The position numbers and the translations under genes were made by a program. The notes under the pieces were generated by a model. It did no database searches. It saw nothing but the letters and a program-made list of their open reading frames with translations, and was not told the DNA's origin. This document shows, in pieces, positions 33,131 through 42,594 of a stretch of DNA of 49,059 nt. Where the stretch lies: assembly GCA_902553555.1 (NCBI GenBank), contig CACDLE010000005.1:1-49059 (forward strand). The letters are read 5' to 3'. How positions within the stretch are numbered: position 1 is the first letter of the stretch; each line of letters opens with the position of its first letter. The DNA comes from an uncultured Pelagibacteraceae bacterium (GTDB taxonomy: Bacteria; Pseudomonadota; Alphaproteobacteria; Pelagibacterales; Pelagibacteraceae).

Positions 33131-33409
33131 ATGAAAAATAAAAAATTAATTATAATAAGAAAAAAGTTAGATAAACTAGATAATAAATTTTTAGCATTGA
33201 TAAAGAAACGAACACAATTAGTTAATCAAGTGCTAAAAACAAAAAAACATAAAAAAGAAATTATTGACAATAAAAGAATAGCTGTAATTTTAAAAAATAT
33301 AAATATCAAATCAAAGAAAAGAAAAATTGATCCAAAAATTACCAATTCAATTTGGAAGTCAATGATTAAAGCCTATATTAATTATGAATTTAGGAATTTT
33401 AAAAAGTAA
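33131..33409 (+). CDS. chorismate mutase (AroQ type)
   Basis: Small all-helical enzyme that turns chorismate into prephenate for Phe and Tyr. The conserved first-helix pattern IIIRKKLDKLDNKFLALIKKR and the basic residues of the middle helix (DNKRIAVIL) fit the AroQ fold; it ends EFRNFKK. I start at the second ATG (MKNKK), where the family begins, giving about 92 aa. An upstream ATG at 33098 would add 11 residues without similarity, and a TATAAT at 33113-33118 could serve as its -10 box. The gene is alone on + and its stop lies 1 bp from that of the L33 gene. Confidence 0.75.
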   Translation: MKNKKLIIIRKKLDKLDNKFLALIKKRTQLVNQVLKTKKHKKEIIDNKRIAVILKNINIKSKKRKIDPKITNSIWKSMIKAYINYEFRNFKK

Positions 33410-33410
33410 A

Positions 33411-33602
33411 TTATTTACTATGTGGAGGTAATTTTTTCTCTACAAAAAATTCATGTTTTCTTGTATTTGGATTATACTTTCTAATCTTAAGCTTGACCTT
33501 AGCTTTTTCACCTTTAGTTGGTTTTTTTGCGTAATAAACAAAAGCACTATCTGCTTTACTCTCAGGAACCATTCTAACTTTTAGATGTGTTTTCTTAGCC
33601 AT
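33411..33602 (-). CDS. rpmG: 50S ribosomal protein L33 (bL33)
   Basis: A 63-aa ribosomal protein: MAKKTHLKVRMVPES at the start, ADSAFVYYAKKPT and the RKYNPNTRKHEFFVE block are those of bL33. The zinc cysteines of some L33 forms are absent, so it is the Cys-less type. It is a few residues longer than usual at the C-terminus (LPPHSK). Its start overlaps the end of the MerR-type gene by 8 bp. Confidence 0.93.
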   Translation of the reverse strand: MAKKTHLKVRMVPESKADSAFVYYAKKPTKGEKAKVKLKIRKYNPNTRKHEFFVEKKLPPHSK

Positions 33603-33966
33603 TTTTTTTAATTGCTTTGATCTTATCTAGTATTAATTTTGTTTTGTTTTTAATATTTCTCTTTAAAAACTCATTTCTTACAGCATTAGCCTCTAAGTCG
33701 TCAACATTATTTTGTTTGAGTTTTAACAATTTTTTTGCTCCTTTTAATGTATATCCTTTATCTTTTAACAAAAATTTTATATATTTAATTTTTTCTATTT
33801 CTTTCTCATCATAATATCTTCTATTACCAGATAATAATGTTGGTCTTATTTGCTTAAATTCTTTTTCCCAAAAACGTATTACATGATTTTGAGGCTTTCC
33901 TGTATTTTTATCCCTTAAATCAAGTAAATTTGATAATTCAGAAATATTCAAAAGTTTTTTTGACAT
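33595..33966 (-). CDS. MerR-family transcriptional regulator
   Basis: A 123-aa DNA-binding protein with a winged-helix MerR domain: LLNISELSNLLDL (helix-turn-helix), HVIRFWEKEFKQIRP, RRYYDEKEIEKI and a helix KDKGYTLKGAKKLL. It stops soon after, with no Cys or effector-binding domain, so it is the short form that follows ihfA in many alphaproteobacteria. What it regulates is not known. It begins directly at the end of ihfA (no gap). Confidence 0.9.
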   Translation of the reverse strand: MSKKLLNISELSNLLDLRDKNTGKPQNHVIRFWEKEFKQIRPTLLSGNRRYYDEKEIEKIKYIKFLLKDKGYTLKGAKKLLKLKQNNVDDLEANAVRNEFLKRNIKNKTKLILDKIKAIKKNG

Positions 33967-34269
33967 TTAGTATTTGTTGATTTCCTTTTTAAAATTTTTT
34001 GAAGTTATTAATGAAACAGTATTTCTTGCAGATATTGAAAACATTTCTTTGGTTTTGGGATTTCTACCTACTCTTTCTTTTTTTAATATTATTCTAATTT
34101 GGGCAAAATTTTTTATACTTATAGAATTCTTGGATAATATGATATTTATCAGAGAGTCAATTATATCATCAAATATTTTTTCTATGTTCTTTGTTGAGGT
34201 TCCAAATTTAGATTTTAAATTGTTTACTAATTCTTTTTTATTAAAGTTATCTCTACTAATTTTTGTCAT
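33967..34269 (-). CDS. ihfA: integration host factor alpha-type DNA-bending protein
   Basis: A 100-aa HU/IHF-family protein: KISRDNFNKKELVNNL at the N-terminus, the DNA-contacting arm ERVGRNPKTKEMFSISARNTV and a final FKKEINK tail. The place between plsX and the MerR gene is that of ihfA in this class, and I call it IHF alpha on that basis. HU/IHF distinction by motif alone is weak. It overlaps the 3' end of plsX by 14 bp. The gene fabH, commonly present between the two, is missing. Confidence 0.82.
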   Translation of the reverse strand: MTKISRDNFNKKELVNNLKSKFGTSTKNIEKIFDDIIDSLINIILSKNSISIKNFAQIRIILKKERVGRNPKTKEMFSISARNTVSLITSKNFKKEINKY

Positions 34270-35293
34270 TTAAGTGACTTAAATTATTTTTTATTTGACT
34301 CATTAAATTACCTTTAACAATTTTATAACATAAATCTATTGAGTGATAAAAGCCTTTAGAGTCTGTTGATCCATGACTTTTTACAACAGGGCCATTTAAT
34401 CCTAAAAAAATTGCACCATTAAACTTTCTTGGATCAAGTTTTTCTTTAAATTTTTTTAAACTAAAATATGAAAATAAAATAGAAATCTTTGAGAAAATGT
34501 TTTCACTTAATGATCTCTTTAAATTATCTGTTATAAATTTAGCTGTGCCTTCTGCAGTTTTTAATGCTACATTTCCAGTAAATCCGTCTGTTACAATTAT
34601 GTTACTTAGTCCTTCGGTTATTTTATTTCCCTCTATGTAACCATTAAAAACAAAATCACCTTTTTGACTTATACTCTTAAGATCTGAGTAAGCTTTTTTA
34701 ATTGTTTCTGTACCTTTGATTTCTTCTGATCCTATATTCAATAACGCAACTTTTTGTTCTTCAGAGGGAAATAATGACTTATGTAAAGCCGCTCCCATTT
34801 CAGCGAATTCAATTAAATTATTTTCGTCACACTCAATATTAGCGCCAAGATCTAAAACAATATTCATTCCATTATTATTAGGCCACAATCCAGCTAAAGC
34901 TGGTTTGCTCACACCTTCAAAAGTTTTAAGTATCATCCTTGATATTACTAATAGTACACCAGTGTTTCCTGCAGATAAAGTTATATCGCTCACAGCGTTA
35001 ACCTGAGAAAAAACTGAATTCCACATGCTGCTATTTTTTGAATTTTTAATAGCGGTTATAGGCGTTTCATCATCAGCAACTGCTGATGTCGTATGATATA
35101 TTTTATAACAATTTTGAGAAATTTTATATTTATTTAGTTCTTGATCAATTTTTTTTTCATCTCCAAATATATTAAAAAAAAAATCATTCTTTAATTTATT
35201 TTTGGAATAAAATAGATTAATTCCCTCAATAGTTTTGAACGGTGCTTTTTCACCCCCCATTGCATCAATTGCAATAGTAATTTTTTTTTTCAT
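34256..35293 (-). CDS. plsX: phosphate acyltransferase PlsX
   Basis: Makes acyl-phosphate from acyl-ACP for phospholipid synthesis at the membrane face. The 345-aa protein has TIAIDAMGGEKAP at the start, SAGNTGVLL, LDLGANIECDEN, the VALLNIGSEEIKGTE stretch, DGFTGNVALKTAEG and GLNGPVVKSHGS. It is part of rpmF-plsX-(fabH)-ihfA-merR, here without fabH. The gap to rpmF is 6 bp. Confidence 0.95.
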   Translation of the reverse strand: MKKKITIAIDAMGGEKAPFKTIEGINLFYSKNKLKNDFFFNIFGDEKKIDQELNKYKISQNCYKIYHTTSAVADDETPITAIKNSKNSSMWNSVFSQVNAVSDITLSAGNTGVLLVISRMILKTFEGVSKPALAGLWPNNNGMNIVLDLGANIECDENNLIEFAEMGAALHKSLFPSEEQKVALLNIGSEEIKGTETIKKAYSDLKSISQKGDFVFNGYIEGNKITEGLSNIIVTDGFTGNVALKTAEGTAKFITDNLKRSLSENIFSKISILFSYFSLKKFKEKLDPRKFNGAIFLGLNGPVVKSHGSTDSKGFYHSIDLCYKIVKGNLMSQIKNNLSHLNDKN

Positions 35294-35299
35294 TTAAAA

Positions 35300-35473
35300 T
35301 TAAATATCTAAAATTTTTTTACCGTTATAAAAGCCCGACTTTAAATCAACATGATGGGATAAACGATATTCTCCAGATTTTTTGTCTTCTACGATATTTA
35401 GATTAGAAATCTTATGATGAGATCTTCTTTTATTTCTTTTTGAAACCGATGTTTTTCTTTTTGGAACTGCCAT
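35300..35473 (-). CDS. rpmF: 50S ribosomal protein L32 (bL32)
   Basis: A 57-aa protein translated from the gap between plsX and the bc1 chaperone gene. It starts [20 protein letters not shown], the strict bL32 N-terminus, and has [20 protein letters not shown] at the end (usual CGHYKGRKV). No zinc cysteines, as in other proteobacteria. It lies 1 bp after the chaperone stop and 6 bp before plsX. Confidence 0.96.
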   Translation of the reverse strand: MAVPKRKTSVSKRNKRRSHHKISNLNIVEDKKSGEYRLSHHVDLKSGFYNGKKILDI

Positions 35474-35474
35474 T

Positions 35475-35975
35475 TTAAATCCTAAATTTAATAATGTCTT
35501 TTAACATACTTTTATCAATTATATCAAAACAAAAATCTCTATATTTGCTAAAATAAACTAACAATTTTTCAGTAATTTGATCACTCTTACCTGCTAAATT
35601 TAAATGTTTTACAACGATTTTGACATCAATATCTTCAGAATCTTTTTTACTGTTAAAGAGTTTTGTTAAAATATCGTGAAATATTTGATTAAATAATTTC
35701 ATTTTTTTATTCACTGTTACGTCTCCATGTCCCAATTCTCTTATATTATTTTCAATATTTAAAAAAATATTGTCATAAATTTCTTGGGAGGTTTTTTTAT
35801 ATTTTTCACTACCTTTTAAAGATCTTAAAATGATACATAGGTGTGTGAATATAATAATTACTCTATTTTCAAGCTTGTCGTTGATTTTAAGATCTTTGTA
35901 AAAGAAAATATTTCGTGATAATTCCACTAAATTATTATAAATATAATTATGTTTTTTATATCCAAAATCAAACAT
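35475..35975 (-). CDS. ubiquinol-cytochrome c reductase chaperone (CBP3/UQCC1-like)
   Basis: A 166-aa helical protein of the ubiquinol-cytochrome C chaperone family, which in mitochondria helps cytochrome b assembly. Recognisable are [32 protein letters not shown], the [17 protein letters not shown] stretch and [13 protein letters not shown]. In alphaproteobacteria it stands beside bamE and ahead of rpmF, as here. Its first 27 bp overlap the start of the divergent bamE frame. The often co-located DUF177/YceD gene is not seen between it and rpmF. Confidence 0.82.
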   Translation of the reverse strand: MFDFGYKKHNYIYNNLVELSRNIFFYKDLKINDKLENRVIIIFTHLCIILRSLKGSEKYKKTSQEIYDNIFLNIENNIRELGHGDVTVNKKMKLFNQIFHDILTKLFNSKKDSEDIDVKIVVKHLNLAGKSDQITEKLLVYFSKYRDFCFDIIDKSMLKDIIKFRI

Positions 35976-36425
35976 TTTAAAATATTCACTTTGTTATTAT
36001 CATTAATTATATTAAATAATTGTCAATTAAAAGACCCCATAAAAGGTCACGGTATAAATTTTTTAAAAAATAGAGCGGATAAAATAGTAATAAATAAATC
36101 AAATAAAAATGATATTATGAAAAATCTAGGTAATCCTCACACTAAATCAATTAGTGACGAAAATCTTTGGTTTTATTTCGATAGAAAAATTTCAACTGGG
36201 TCAATAATACATATGAAAAAGAATAAGCTTATAGAGAACAATGTTTTAGTAATAGAATTTAATAAATATGGAGTTGTCATTAACAAAAAATTATTAACTA
36301 AAAATGATATGAAAGAAATAGTTTATTCAACTAACAAAACTGAGAATCCAGTTACGGAACAAAGTTTCGTTACAAGATTTTTACAAAGTGTTAAGCAAAA
36401 AATGTATGGCAAAAGAAAATTTTAA
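35949..36425 (+). CDS. bamE: outer-membrane assembly lipoprotein BamE (SmpA/OmlA)
   Basis: Lipoprotein part of the BAM complex that inserts beta-barrel proteins in the outer membrane. The 158-aa protein has a signal peptide with lipobox LNNC (Cys25), then the SmpA/OmlA domain: [23 protein letters not shown] and NLWFYFDRK, with the strand [11 protein letters not shown]. The tail [10 protein letters not shown] is Lys-rich. The only ATG that gives a full signal peptide lies inside the 5' end of the opposite bc1-chaperone gene, so the two starts overlap head-to-head. Its stop overlaps that of hppA by 4 bp. Confidence 0.85.
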   Translation: MFFISKIKHFKIFTLLLSLIILNNCQLKDPIKGHGINFLKNRADKIVINKSNKNDIMKNLGNPHTKSISDENLWFYFDRKISTGSIIHMKKNKLIENNVLVIEFNKYGVVINKKLLTKNDMKEIVYSTNKTENPVTEQSFVTRFLQSVKQKMYGKRKF

Positions 36426-38524
36426 TGTGCTATTACAGACAATAAAAGTAAAGCTACAATATTTGTAATTTTAATCATTGGATTTACCGCTGGTCCAGCA
36501 GTATCTTTGTACGGATCTCCTACAGTATCACCGGTCACTGCTGCTTTATGAGCTTCTGATCCTTTACCGCCAAAATTTCCATCTTCAATATATTTTTTAG
36601 CGTTATCCCATGCGCCACCACCAGCAGTCATTGAGATAGCAACAAATAAGCCAGTAACAATTACACCTAAAAGCATAGCACCCAAAGAAGAGAGAGCAGC
36701 ATTTTGATCAGCAATTAAAAAAATTATTACGTATAACAGTATTGGCGATAAAACAGGCAACAAAGATGGTATTATCATCTCTTTAATCGCTGCTTTAGTT
36801 AGTAAGTCAACTAGTTTTCCATAGTCAGGTTTTCTTTTTCCTTTCATAATTCCAGGTATTTTTTTAAATTGTCTTCTCACTTCAATTACGACAGCTCCGC
36901 CAGCTCTACCTACAGCTTGCATTCCCATTGAACCAAATAGATAAGGCAATAAACCTCCAATCAATAAACCGATTACCACGTATGGATTTGATAAATCAAA
37001 ATTAACATCTAAGTTATACAAAGTGGAAGTCTTATCTAATGAATAATATTTTATATCTTCTGTATAAGCAGCAAATAAAACCAATGCGCCTAAGCCAGCT
37101 GATCCAATGGCATAACCTTTAGTTACAGCTTTTGTGGTGTTACCTACAGCGTCTAAAGCATCTGTCGTTTTTCTGACGTTTTTAGGAAGTTTAGACATTT
37201 CGGCTATTCCACCTGCGTTGTCAGTTACTGGGCCATATGCATCTAGTGCGACTACCATTCCAGTTAATGCTAGCATAGATGTAACTGCAATCGCAATTCC
37301 ATACAGTCCAGCTAAATTATAGGTGCAAATTATTCCAACAACTATTATTAACGCTGGTATAGCGGTAGCTTCCATAGATATTGCTAATCCTTGAATAACA
37401 TTTGTACCGTGGCCAGTTGTAGAAGACTGTGCCACACTTTTAACGGGCCTAAATTGAGTACCCGTATAATATTCTGTAATCCAAATTATTAATCCAGTTA
37501 TAACTAATCCTGCTATTGCACATAAATATAAATCAAATCCCGTAAATTTTATATCTGAATAAATGTAAATATTATTTAATCCTATAGATGATTTAGTTAT
37601 TGGGTATAATATTATTAATGATAATACAGCTGTTGCAACAAAACCTTTATACAAAGCTCCCATTATATTTTTACTTTTTCCAAGTTTCACAAACCACGTT
37701 CCAATTATAGATGTAATTATACAAGATCCACCAATAGCAAGTGGGTAAACCATCATATTCTGTGATTCAGGAAAAAAAATAGAAGCTAAAACCATAGTAG
37801 CTACTATTGTCACTGCGTAAGTTTCAAATAAATCTGCTGCCATACCAGCACAATCACCAACATTATCTCCAACATTGTCTGCGATTACTGCGGGGTTTCT
37901 TGGATCATCCTCTGGAATACCTGCCTCTACTTTTCCCACTAAATCTGCACCAACATCTGCTCCTTTAGTAAATATTCCCCCACCCAATCTTGCAAATATT
38001 GAAATTAAAGATGCTCCAAAACCTAACGCAACCAAAGCATTTATAATTTCTCTACTATCAGTGTTTAATTGTATAAGTACTAAATAATATATTGATATTG
38101 CTAATAACGCTAATCCAGCAACTAATAAACCGGTAATAGCTCCCGATTTAAAAGCAATACTCAATCCAGATTGTAAACTTTTTCTTGAAGCCTCAGCTGT
38201 TCTAACATTCGCTTTCACAGATATTAGCATTCCTATATAGCCTGCAGCTCCAGATAAAGCGGCTCCAATAAAATAACCAAATCCAACTAATAAATTAAAA
38301 AAATAACTTACAATTATTAAAACAATTAAACCGACAACAGCAATTGTTTTGTATTGTCGATTTAAATAAGCTTTTGCACCTATTTGTATAGCTTCTGCAA
38401 TTTCTTTCATCCGATTATTTCCTTCGCTAGCTGAAAGTATTTGATTAGATAGAAGATAACTGTATGCAACAGCTAAAGTTCCAGTGAAAATTATAAGATA
38501 CAGCAATTCCAAAGATGAATTCAT
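36422..38524 (-). CDS. hppA: membrane-bound proton-translocating pyrophosphatase (K+-independent type)
   Basis: Large membrane pump that uses pyrophosphate hydrolysis to move H+ across the inner membrane. The 700-aa protein has about 16 helices, the substrate motif [40 protein letters not shown] and the C-terminal [15 protein letters not shown]. In [10 protein letters not shown] a Lys occupies the place where K+-dependent forms have Ala, so this should be the K+-independent H+ pump. It saves energy in slow-growing marine bacteria. The minus-strand unit nusB-hppA is often joined with thiL, which is absent here. Confidence 0.96.
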   Translation of the reverse strand: MNSSLELLYLIIFTGTLAVAYSYLLSNQILSASEGNNRMKEIAEAIQIGAKAYLNRQYKTIAVVGLIVLIIVSYFFNLLVGFGYFIGAALSGAAGYIGMLISVKANVRTAEASRKSLQSGLSIAFKSGAITGLLVAGLALLAISIYYLVLIQLNTDSREIINALVALGFGASLISIFARLGGGIFTKGADVGADLVGKVEAGIPEDDPRNPAVIADNVGDNVGDCAGMAADLFETYAVTIVATMVLASIFFPESQNMMVYPLAIGGSCIITSIIGTWFVKLGKSKNIMGALYKGFVATAVLSLIILYPITKSSIGLNNIYIYSDIKFTGFDLYLCAIAGLVITGLIIWITEYYTGTQFRPVKSVAQSSTTGHGTNVIQGLAISMEATAIPALIIVVGIICTYNLAGLYGIAIAVTSMLALTGMVVALDAYGPVTDNAGGIAEMSKLPKNVRKTTDALDAVGNTTKAVTKGYAIGSAGLGALVLFAAYTEDIKYYSLDKTSTLYNLDVNFDLSNPYVVIGLLIGGLLPYLFGSMGMQAVGRAGGAVVIEVRRQFKKIPGIMKGKRKPDYGKLVDLLTKAAIKEMIIPSLLPVLSPILLYVIIFLIADQNAALSSLGAMLLGVIVTGLFVAISMTAGGGAWDNAKKYIEDGNFGGKGSEAHKAAVTGDTVGDPYKDTAGPAVNPMIKITNIVALLLLSVIAH

Positions 38525-38602
38525 AAATTAAATGATAAATGCCAAAATATGAATGAAAACGCAAGTTAAAGTTTTAATAATTTTAAGAATTTGTTAATTA
38601 AG

Positions 38603-38998
38603 CTAATCTTTTCTAATTATATGAGATAATTTGTCTAATATGGCATTTAAGTATTTAATTTGACTTTTCTCCAAGAAAAATTGAGATGTTTTAATATATT
38701 CGCTTATTATCACCTTTTTAGGATTGTTGTGCTTAAATAGAAGCTCAAAAACTGCTGCAAATATAATCATTTTTAACAAAAGATCTGTCCTTTTTAAATC
38801 AAAATCATCTTTTAAATTTTTAGTAACATAATTTTCTATATATTCTTTTCTTTCAATTGTTCCCTCAGTAACATCTTTTATAAATTTCCTATATTGACTT
38901 TTATTATAAGTGATTTTTTCATCAGGATTAATTGTTTTAGAGTATAATTTTTGAATAATTTTAATTCTTGGTGTTGAAGATTTAATATTTAACTTCAT
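38603..38998 (-). CDS. nusB: transcription antitermination factor NusB
   Basis: All-helical RNA-binding protein that with NusE (S10) helps RNA polymerase through rRNA operons. The 131-aa protein has STPRIKIIQKLYSK at the start, DLLLKMIIFAAVFELLF and the end block PKKVIISEYIKTSQFF with LNAILDKLSHIIRKD. It follows ribH with one base shared, which is the common riboflavin-nusB order. A 78-bp gap without recognisable signals separates it from hppA. Confidence 0.9.
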   Translation of the reverse strand: MKLNIKSSTPRIKIIQKLYSKTINPDEKITYNKSQYRKFIKDVTEGTIERKEYIENYVTKNLKDDFDLKRTDLLLKMIIFAAVFELLFKHNNPKKVIISEYIKTSQFFLEKSQIKYLNAILDKLSHIIRKD

Positions 38999-39393
38999 TA
39001 AACCACTTTAAAAATTTCTAACACTGCATTAGTAGCTTCTTTACCTTTTTTTGAAGCTCTTAATTTGGCTTGTTTCATATTTAAACAGGTTATAATTCCA
39101 TTGCCAACAGGTTTCTTTTTTTTTATTGAAAAATAAGACAATGTTGTAAAAGTTGAGTTGCAAATGAATTCAAAATGAGGAGTTTGACCTTTAATGACAC
39201 AGCCTAAAACAATAAATCCGTCAAATCTGCTCTGTAACTTTGATACAATGATTGGAATTTCAAAAATACCAGGCACATAAACAATTTTTGGTTTAATTTT
39301 CTTAAGTTTCAATATTTTCTTTGTGTCAGTAAGCAGTTTAGCGGATATTTGCTGATAATAATTTGCAACCACAACTAATATTTTTTTTTTCAT
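38998..39393 (-). CDS. ribH: 6,7-dimethyl-8-ribityllumazine synthase
   Basis: Makes the lumazine precursor of riboflavin by condensing the butanone phosphate from RibB with the ribityl pyrimidine. The 131-aa protein has VVANYYQQIS, the VPGIFEIP loop, GCVIKGQTPHFEFIC with the catalytic His, and NGIITC. It forms a hollow oligomer in relatives. The sequence overlaps the start of nusB by one base and the end of ribBA by 4 bp. Confidence 0.94.
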   Translation of the reverse strand: MKKKILVVVANYYQQISAKLLTDTKKILKLKKIKPKIVYVPGIFEIPIIVSKLQSRFDGFIVLGCVIKGQTPHFEFICNSTFTTLSYFSIKKKKPVGNGIITCLNMKQAKLRASKKGKEATNAVLEIFKVV

Positions 39394-40460
39394 TTTATTA
39401 TTTCTTGTTTAATTATTTTTATACCATATCCATCTAAACCTATAACTTTTTTTTTGGATCTTGATACTAAAATCATTTTTTTAATACCTAAGTCCTTTAT
39501 AATTTGGGCTCCAATACCGTAATATCTTAATATATTTTTATTACTAAACTTCTCAGAAATTTTTTGCTGTTTAGATTTTTGATCCTTAATAATGATTAAA
39601 GCAAAAGAATTATATTTAGATAAAAAATTTAACGTTTTTTTTATTTTAACATCATTTATTTTTTTTAAAGTATTATTAAATTCTTTTGAGATAACTCTTA
39701 CTTTTATAGGTTTATTTTTTCGAAATTGTCCATTTTTAATTACATAGTTTAAAGAGTTATCTATATTATTTTTATATTTTAAGAAAAAATATCTTTTTCC
39801 ATATAGTTTAATTACTTTTGTCTCAACCAGTTTAATAAGTTTTTCATTTTTAAGTCTAAAAGAGATCAGATCTTCAATGCTTGCAATTTTCAATTTATGT
39901 TTCTTTGAGAAACCAATTAAATCATTCATTCTTGCCATGCGTCCATCTTGATTCATTATCTCACAAATGACTGCACTAGGATTTAAATTTGCTAATTTAG
40001 AGATATCAACTGATGCCTCAGTATGTCCTGCTCTTTCTAGCACACCTCCAGATCTAGCTACTAAAGGAAAAACGTGACCTGGTGATACTATGTCTTTATT
40101 TTTTGATTTTTTTTTAATTGCAACCTTAATAGTTTTTGCTCTATCAAAAGCAGATATACCTGTTGTGATCCCTTTCTTAGCCTCTATGGAGACGGTAAAT
40201 GCTGTTTGCATTCGTGCTTTATTTAATGATGACATTAAAGGCAAATCTAATTGCTCTACTTGATTTTTTGTCAGGGCCAAACAAACTAATCCTTTGCCAT
40301 GAGTAGCCATAAAATTAATTTTTTTAGAATTACATTTAGAAGCAGGAATAACAAGATCTCCTTCATTTTCTCTATCTTTATCATCAACAAGAATAAACAT
40401 TTTTCCTTTCTTTGCGTCAGAAATTATTTCTTTGATTGGTGATAAATTGTTTTTCGTCAT
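39390..40460 (-). CDS. ribB: 3,4-dihydroxy-2-butanone 4-phosphate synthase with a degenerate GTP cyclohydrolase II-like tail
   Basis: The N-terminal half (about residues 1-205) is an intact RibB: DDKDRENEGDL at 26-36, the HGKGLVC stretch, TGISAFDRAKTI, PGHVFPLVARSGGVLERAGHTEASVD and ICEIMNQDGRMAR. The rest follows the GTP cyclohydrolase II (RibA) layout, ending GAQIIKDLGIKKM and GLDGYGIKII, but I do not find the zinc cysteine cluster or catalytic residues, so it should have no RibA activity. Such half-dead RibBA proteins occur in alphaproteobacteria; GTP cyclohydrolase II must be encoded elsewhere. It overlaps ribE and ribH by 4 bp each. Confidence 0.9.
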   Translation of the reverse strand: MTKNNLSPIKEIISDAKKGKMFILVDDKDRENEGDLVIPASKCNSKKINFMATHGKGLVCLALTKNQVEQLDLPLMSSLNKARMQTAFTVSIEAKKGITTGISAFDRAKTIKVAIKKKSKNKDIVSPGHVFPLVARSGGVLERAGHTEASVDISKLANLNPSAVICEIMNQDGRMARMNDLIGFSKKHKLKIASIEDLISFRLKNEKLIKLVETKVIKLYGKRYFFLKYKNNIDNSLNYVIKNGQFRKNKPIKVRVISKEFNNTLKKINDVKIKKTLNFLSKYNSFALIIIKDQKSKQQKISEKFSNKNILRYYGIGAQIIKDLGIKKMILVSRSKKKVIGLDGYGIKIIKQEIIK

Positions 40461-41041
40461 TTACTAATATCTAAAATATATTTACCAAAAATATCGAACT
40501 CTATATTTACAAAATCTCCAATTTTAAGATTTTGAAGATTTGTAAGTTTAAGAGTATGAGGTATCACACTTATTTCAAAACTGTTTTTTAATTTCTTCGA
40601 GATAGTTAGTGATACACCATTAATATGAATTGAGGCTTTTTCAACTATAAATCGTTCAAATTTATTATCTATATTTATTCTCAAGATCCAAGTTTTATCA
40701 GAAATAGAAATATTTTTAATTTTGCCTACAGTATCGATATGTCCTTGAACATAATGACCAGACAATTCATCACCATGCTTTAATGACTTTTCAATATTTA
40801 TTTTATCTCCAATTTTTTTCTTGGAAAAATTAGATCTTTTTATTGTTTCATTGGACAAGTAAAAAAACAATTTTTTTTTTTTAAACGAATAAAGAGTGAG
40901 GCATATGCCATCACAAGAAATTGATGAACCAATCATTTTTTTTGTAACTTTTAGATTAGTTGTTATTCCTATGATATAACTATTTTTATTTTTTTGTATG
41001 CTAGTTATTTTCCCTAAATTTTTTATTATACCATTAAACAT
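40457..41041 (-). CDS. ribE: riboflavin synthase, alpha subunit
   Basis: Last step of riboflavin synthesis, dismutation of two lumazine molecules. The 194-aa protein starts [12 protein letters not shown] and has two lumazine-binding repeats: GSSISCDGICLTL with DELSGHYVQGHIDTVGKI in the first, and SIHINGVSLTI with SVIPHTLKLTNL in the second. This internal duplication is typical. It starts on the shared base with ribD's stop and overlaps ribBA. Confidence 0.93.
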   Translation of the reverse strand: MFNGIIKNLGKITSIQKNKNSYIIGITTNLKVTKKMIGSSISCDGICLTLYSFKKKKLFFYLSNETIKRSNFSKKKIGDKINIEKSLKHGDELSGHYVQGHIDTVGKIKNISISDKTWILRINIDNKFERFIVEKASIHINGVSLTISKKLKNSFEISVIPHTLKLTNLQNLKIGDFVNIEFDIFGKYILDISK

Positions 41042-42138
41042 TATATTATTTTCTCTTTATATAAATTATTTCCACCTAAATTAATATTGACTTTATTTCT
41101 AAATTTCATTTTTTTTAAAAACTTATTTGAAACATTATTATAGCCAACTTTTTTCAGTTTTACATGAGATGAAAAGACGTATAAATTATTAATAAATTTA
41201 TTTATTACCAAATAATTGACAAAAGTTAATCCCGCTTCAATTAAAATTCTATTATATCCTTTTACAAAAAGTTTTTGAAATATTTGGTTAAAATCAGATT
41301 TGGATAACATAGACTTTAAATAAATTAACTTGATATTTTTATTTTTAAACCATTTTTGTTTTTTACTATCCACTTTTGAAGTAATAATAATAATTTTTCT
41401 GTTTGTTTTATTTGAAAAAATCCTCAAATTTTTTTTTAAAATTAATTTTCTATCTATAATTACTAAATCTGGTGATCTATCCTCTAACCCTGGTATCCTG
41501 CAATTTAATAGCGAATTATCTTTATTAATCGATTTAGCTGTTGAAACTATGCAGTTATAATTTGATCTTAAAAAATTACCTATTTTTCTCGAATGTTCGT
41601 TAGTTATCCATTTATTTTTTGTGCTTATAGTAAAATAATCTTTAGAGATAGCTATTTTTCCATCTATAAGTGGTAAATTTTGATTGTGTTGTCGTGTATA
41701 ACTTTCATAGAAATTTTTACCAAATTTCTTCATTAAATTATTTTTAGTGATAATTTTCTTTTGTTTTAAAACCTTATTTGCTTTTTCTTTAGATCTAGGA
41801 TCTACATCAGTTAAAGAGTAAAAAACTCGTCTTATTCCTTTTCTTTTAATAATATTTGTACATGGAGGTGTTTTTCCATAATGCGAACATGGTTCTAAAG
41901 TGACAAACATGTTAGCTCCTTTAAAATTTAGATTTTTATTTAAAGCATTATATTCGGCATGCGGTCTGCCATGCAAAGATGTTATTCCGCTAGATATAAT
42001 AGATCCATTTTTTTCTATTACACATCCTACCGATGGATTTTTTCTGGTAGAACCTAAATTTATTTTAGCTTGCTCAAATGCTAAATTAAGATAAAAGTTA
42101 TTAAGTTTCCTGCTATTATTTCTTTTTAATTTTGCCAT
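41041..42138 (-). CDS. ribD: bifunctional riboflavin deaminase/reductase RibD
   Basis: The N-terminal cytidine-deaminase-like part has NPSVGCVI, the zinc motif HAEYNAL and [12 protein letters not shown], and removes an amino group from the pyrimidine. The C-terminal part is a NADPH reductase ([21 protein letters not shown]). I start it at an ATG within the last bases of nrdR (MAKLKRNN, 365 aa), since the longer frame would read through much of the nrdR tail with no family support. The overlap with nrdR is 23 bp. The order glyA-nrdR-ribD-ribE-ribB-ribH-nusB is the classical one. Confidence 0.92.
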   Translation of the reverse strand: MAKLKRNNSRKLNNFYLNLAFEQAKINLGSTRKNPSVGCVIEKNGSIISSGITSLHGRPHAEYNALNKNLNFKGANMFVTLEPCSHYGKTPPCTNIIKRKGIRRVFYSLTDVDPRSKEKANKVLKQKKIITKNNLMKKFGKNFYESYTRQHNQNLPLIDGKIAISKDYFTISTKNKWITNEHSRKIGNFLRSNYNCIVSTAKSINKDNSLLNCRIPGLEDRSPDLVIIDRKLILKKNLRIFSNKTNRKIIIITSKVDSKKQKWFKNKNIKLIYLKSMLSKSDFNQIFQKLFVKGYNRILIEAGLTFVNYLVINKFINNLYVFSSHVKLKKVGYNNVSNKFLKKMKFRNKVNINLGGNNLYKEKII

Positions 42139-42583
42139 GAAGCTCATCAATATAATTACCAAATTCACCAATTTCTTTAAAATTTGTATATACTGAGGCA
42201 AACCTTATATATGCTATCTTATCAAGCTCTTTGAGTTCATCCATTACTTTTTTTCCTATTATATTGGATTGTATCTCTGACTGTCCCATTTCTTCAAGCT
42301 CTCTTGATATTTTAGAAACTACCCTTTCAGTCGTATCAGCATCTATTGGCCTTTTTTTTAAAGCTGTGAAAAGTGACTTTGCAAGTTTTTCTCTATCAAA
42401 CGGCGTTCTTCTTCCATTTTTTTTTATTACTGTGAGTTCTCTAAATTGAACTCTTTCAAATGTAGTAAATCTTTGACCACCACCACAAGTACAAACTCTT
42501 CTTCTTCTTATTGCGGTTCCATCCTCTGTTGGTCTAGAGTCGACAACAGAAGTATCTTTTTCTCTACAAAAAGGGCAAATCAT
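42116..42583 (-). CDS. nrdR: NrdR, transcriptional repressor of ribonucleotide reductase genes
   Basis: Zinc-ribbon/ATP-cone protein that binds NrdR boxes in front of nrd genes. The 155-aa protein starts [20 protein letters not shown] (Cys3, Cys6). The second zinc half, after RRRR, reads [14 protein letters not shown]: Cys31 and Cys33 are spaced CxC with an extra residue before RF, where the norm is CxxC. The ATP-cone [22 protein letters not shown] follows normally. The rest of the family length is kept. It lies between glyA (11 bp) and ribD. Confidence 0.93.
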   Translation of the reverse strand: MICPFCREKDTSVVDSRPTEDGTAIRRRRVCTCGGGQRFTTFERVQFRELTVIKKNGRRTPFDREKLAKSLFTALKKRPIDADTTERVVSKISRELEEMGQSEIQSNIIGKKVMDELKELDKIAYIRFASVYTNFKEIGEFGNYIDELHGKIKKK

Positions 42584-42594
42584 TTTAGTTGATA

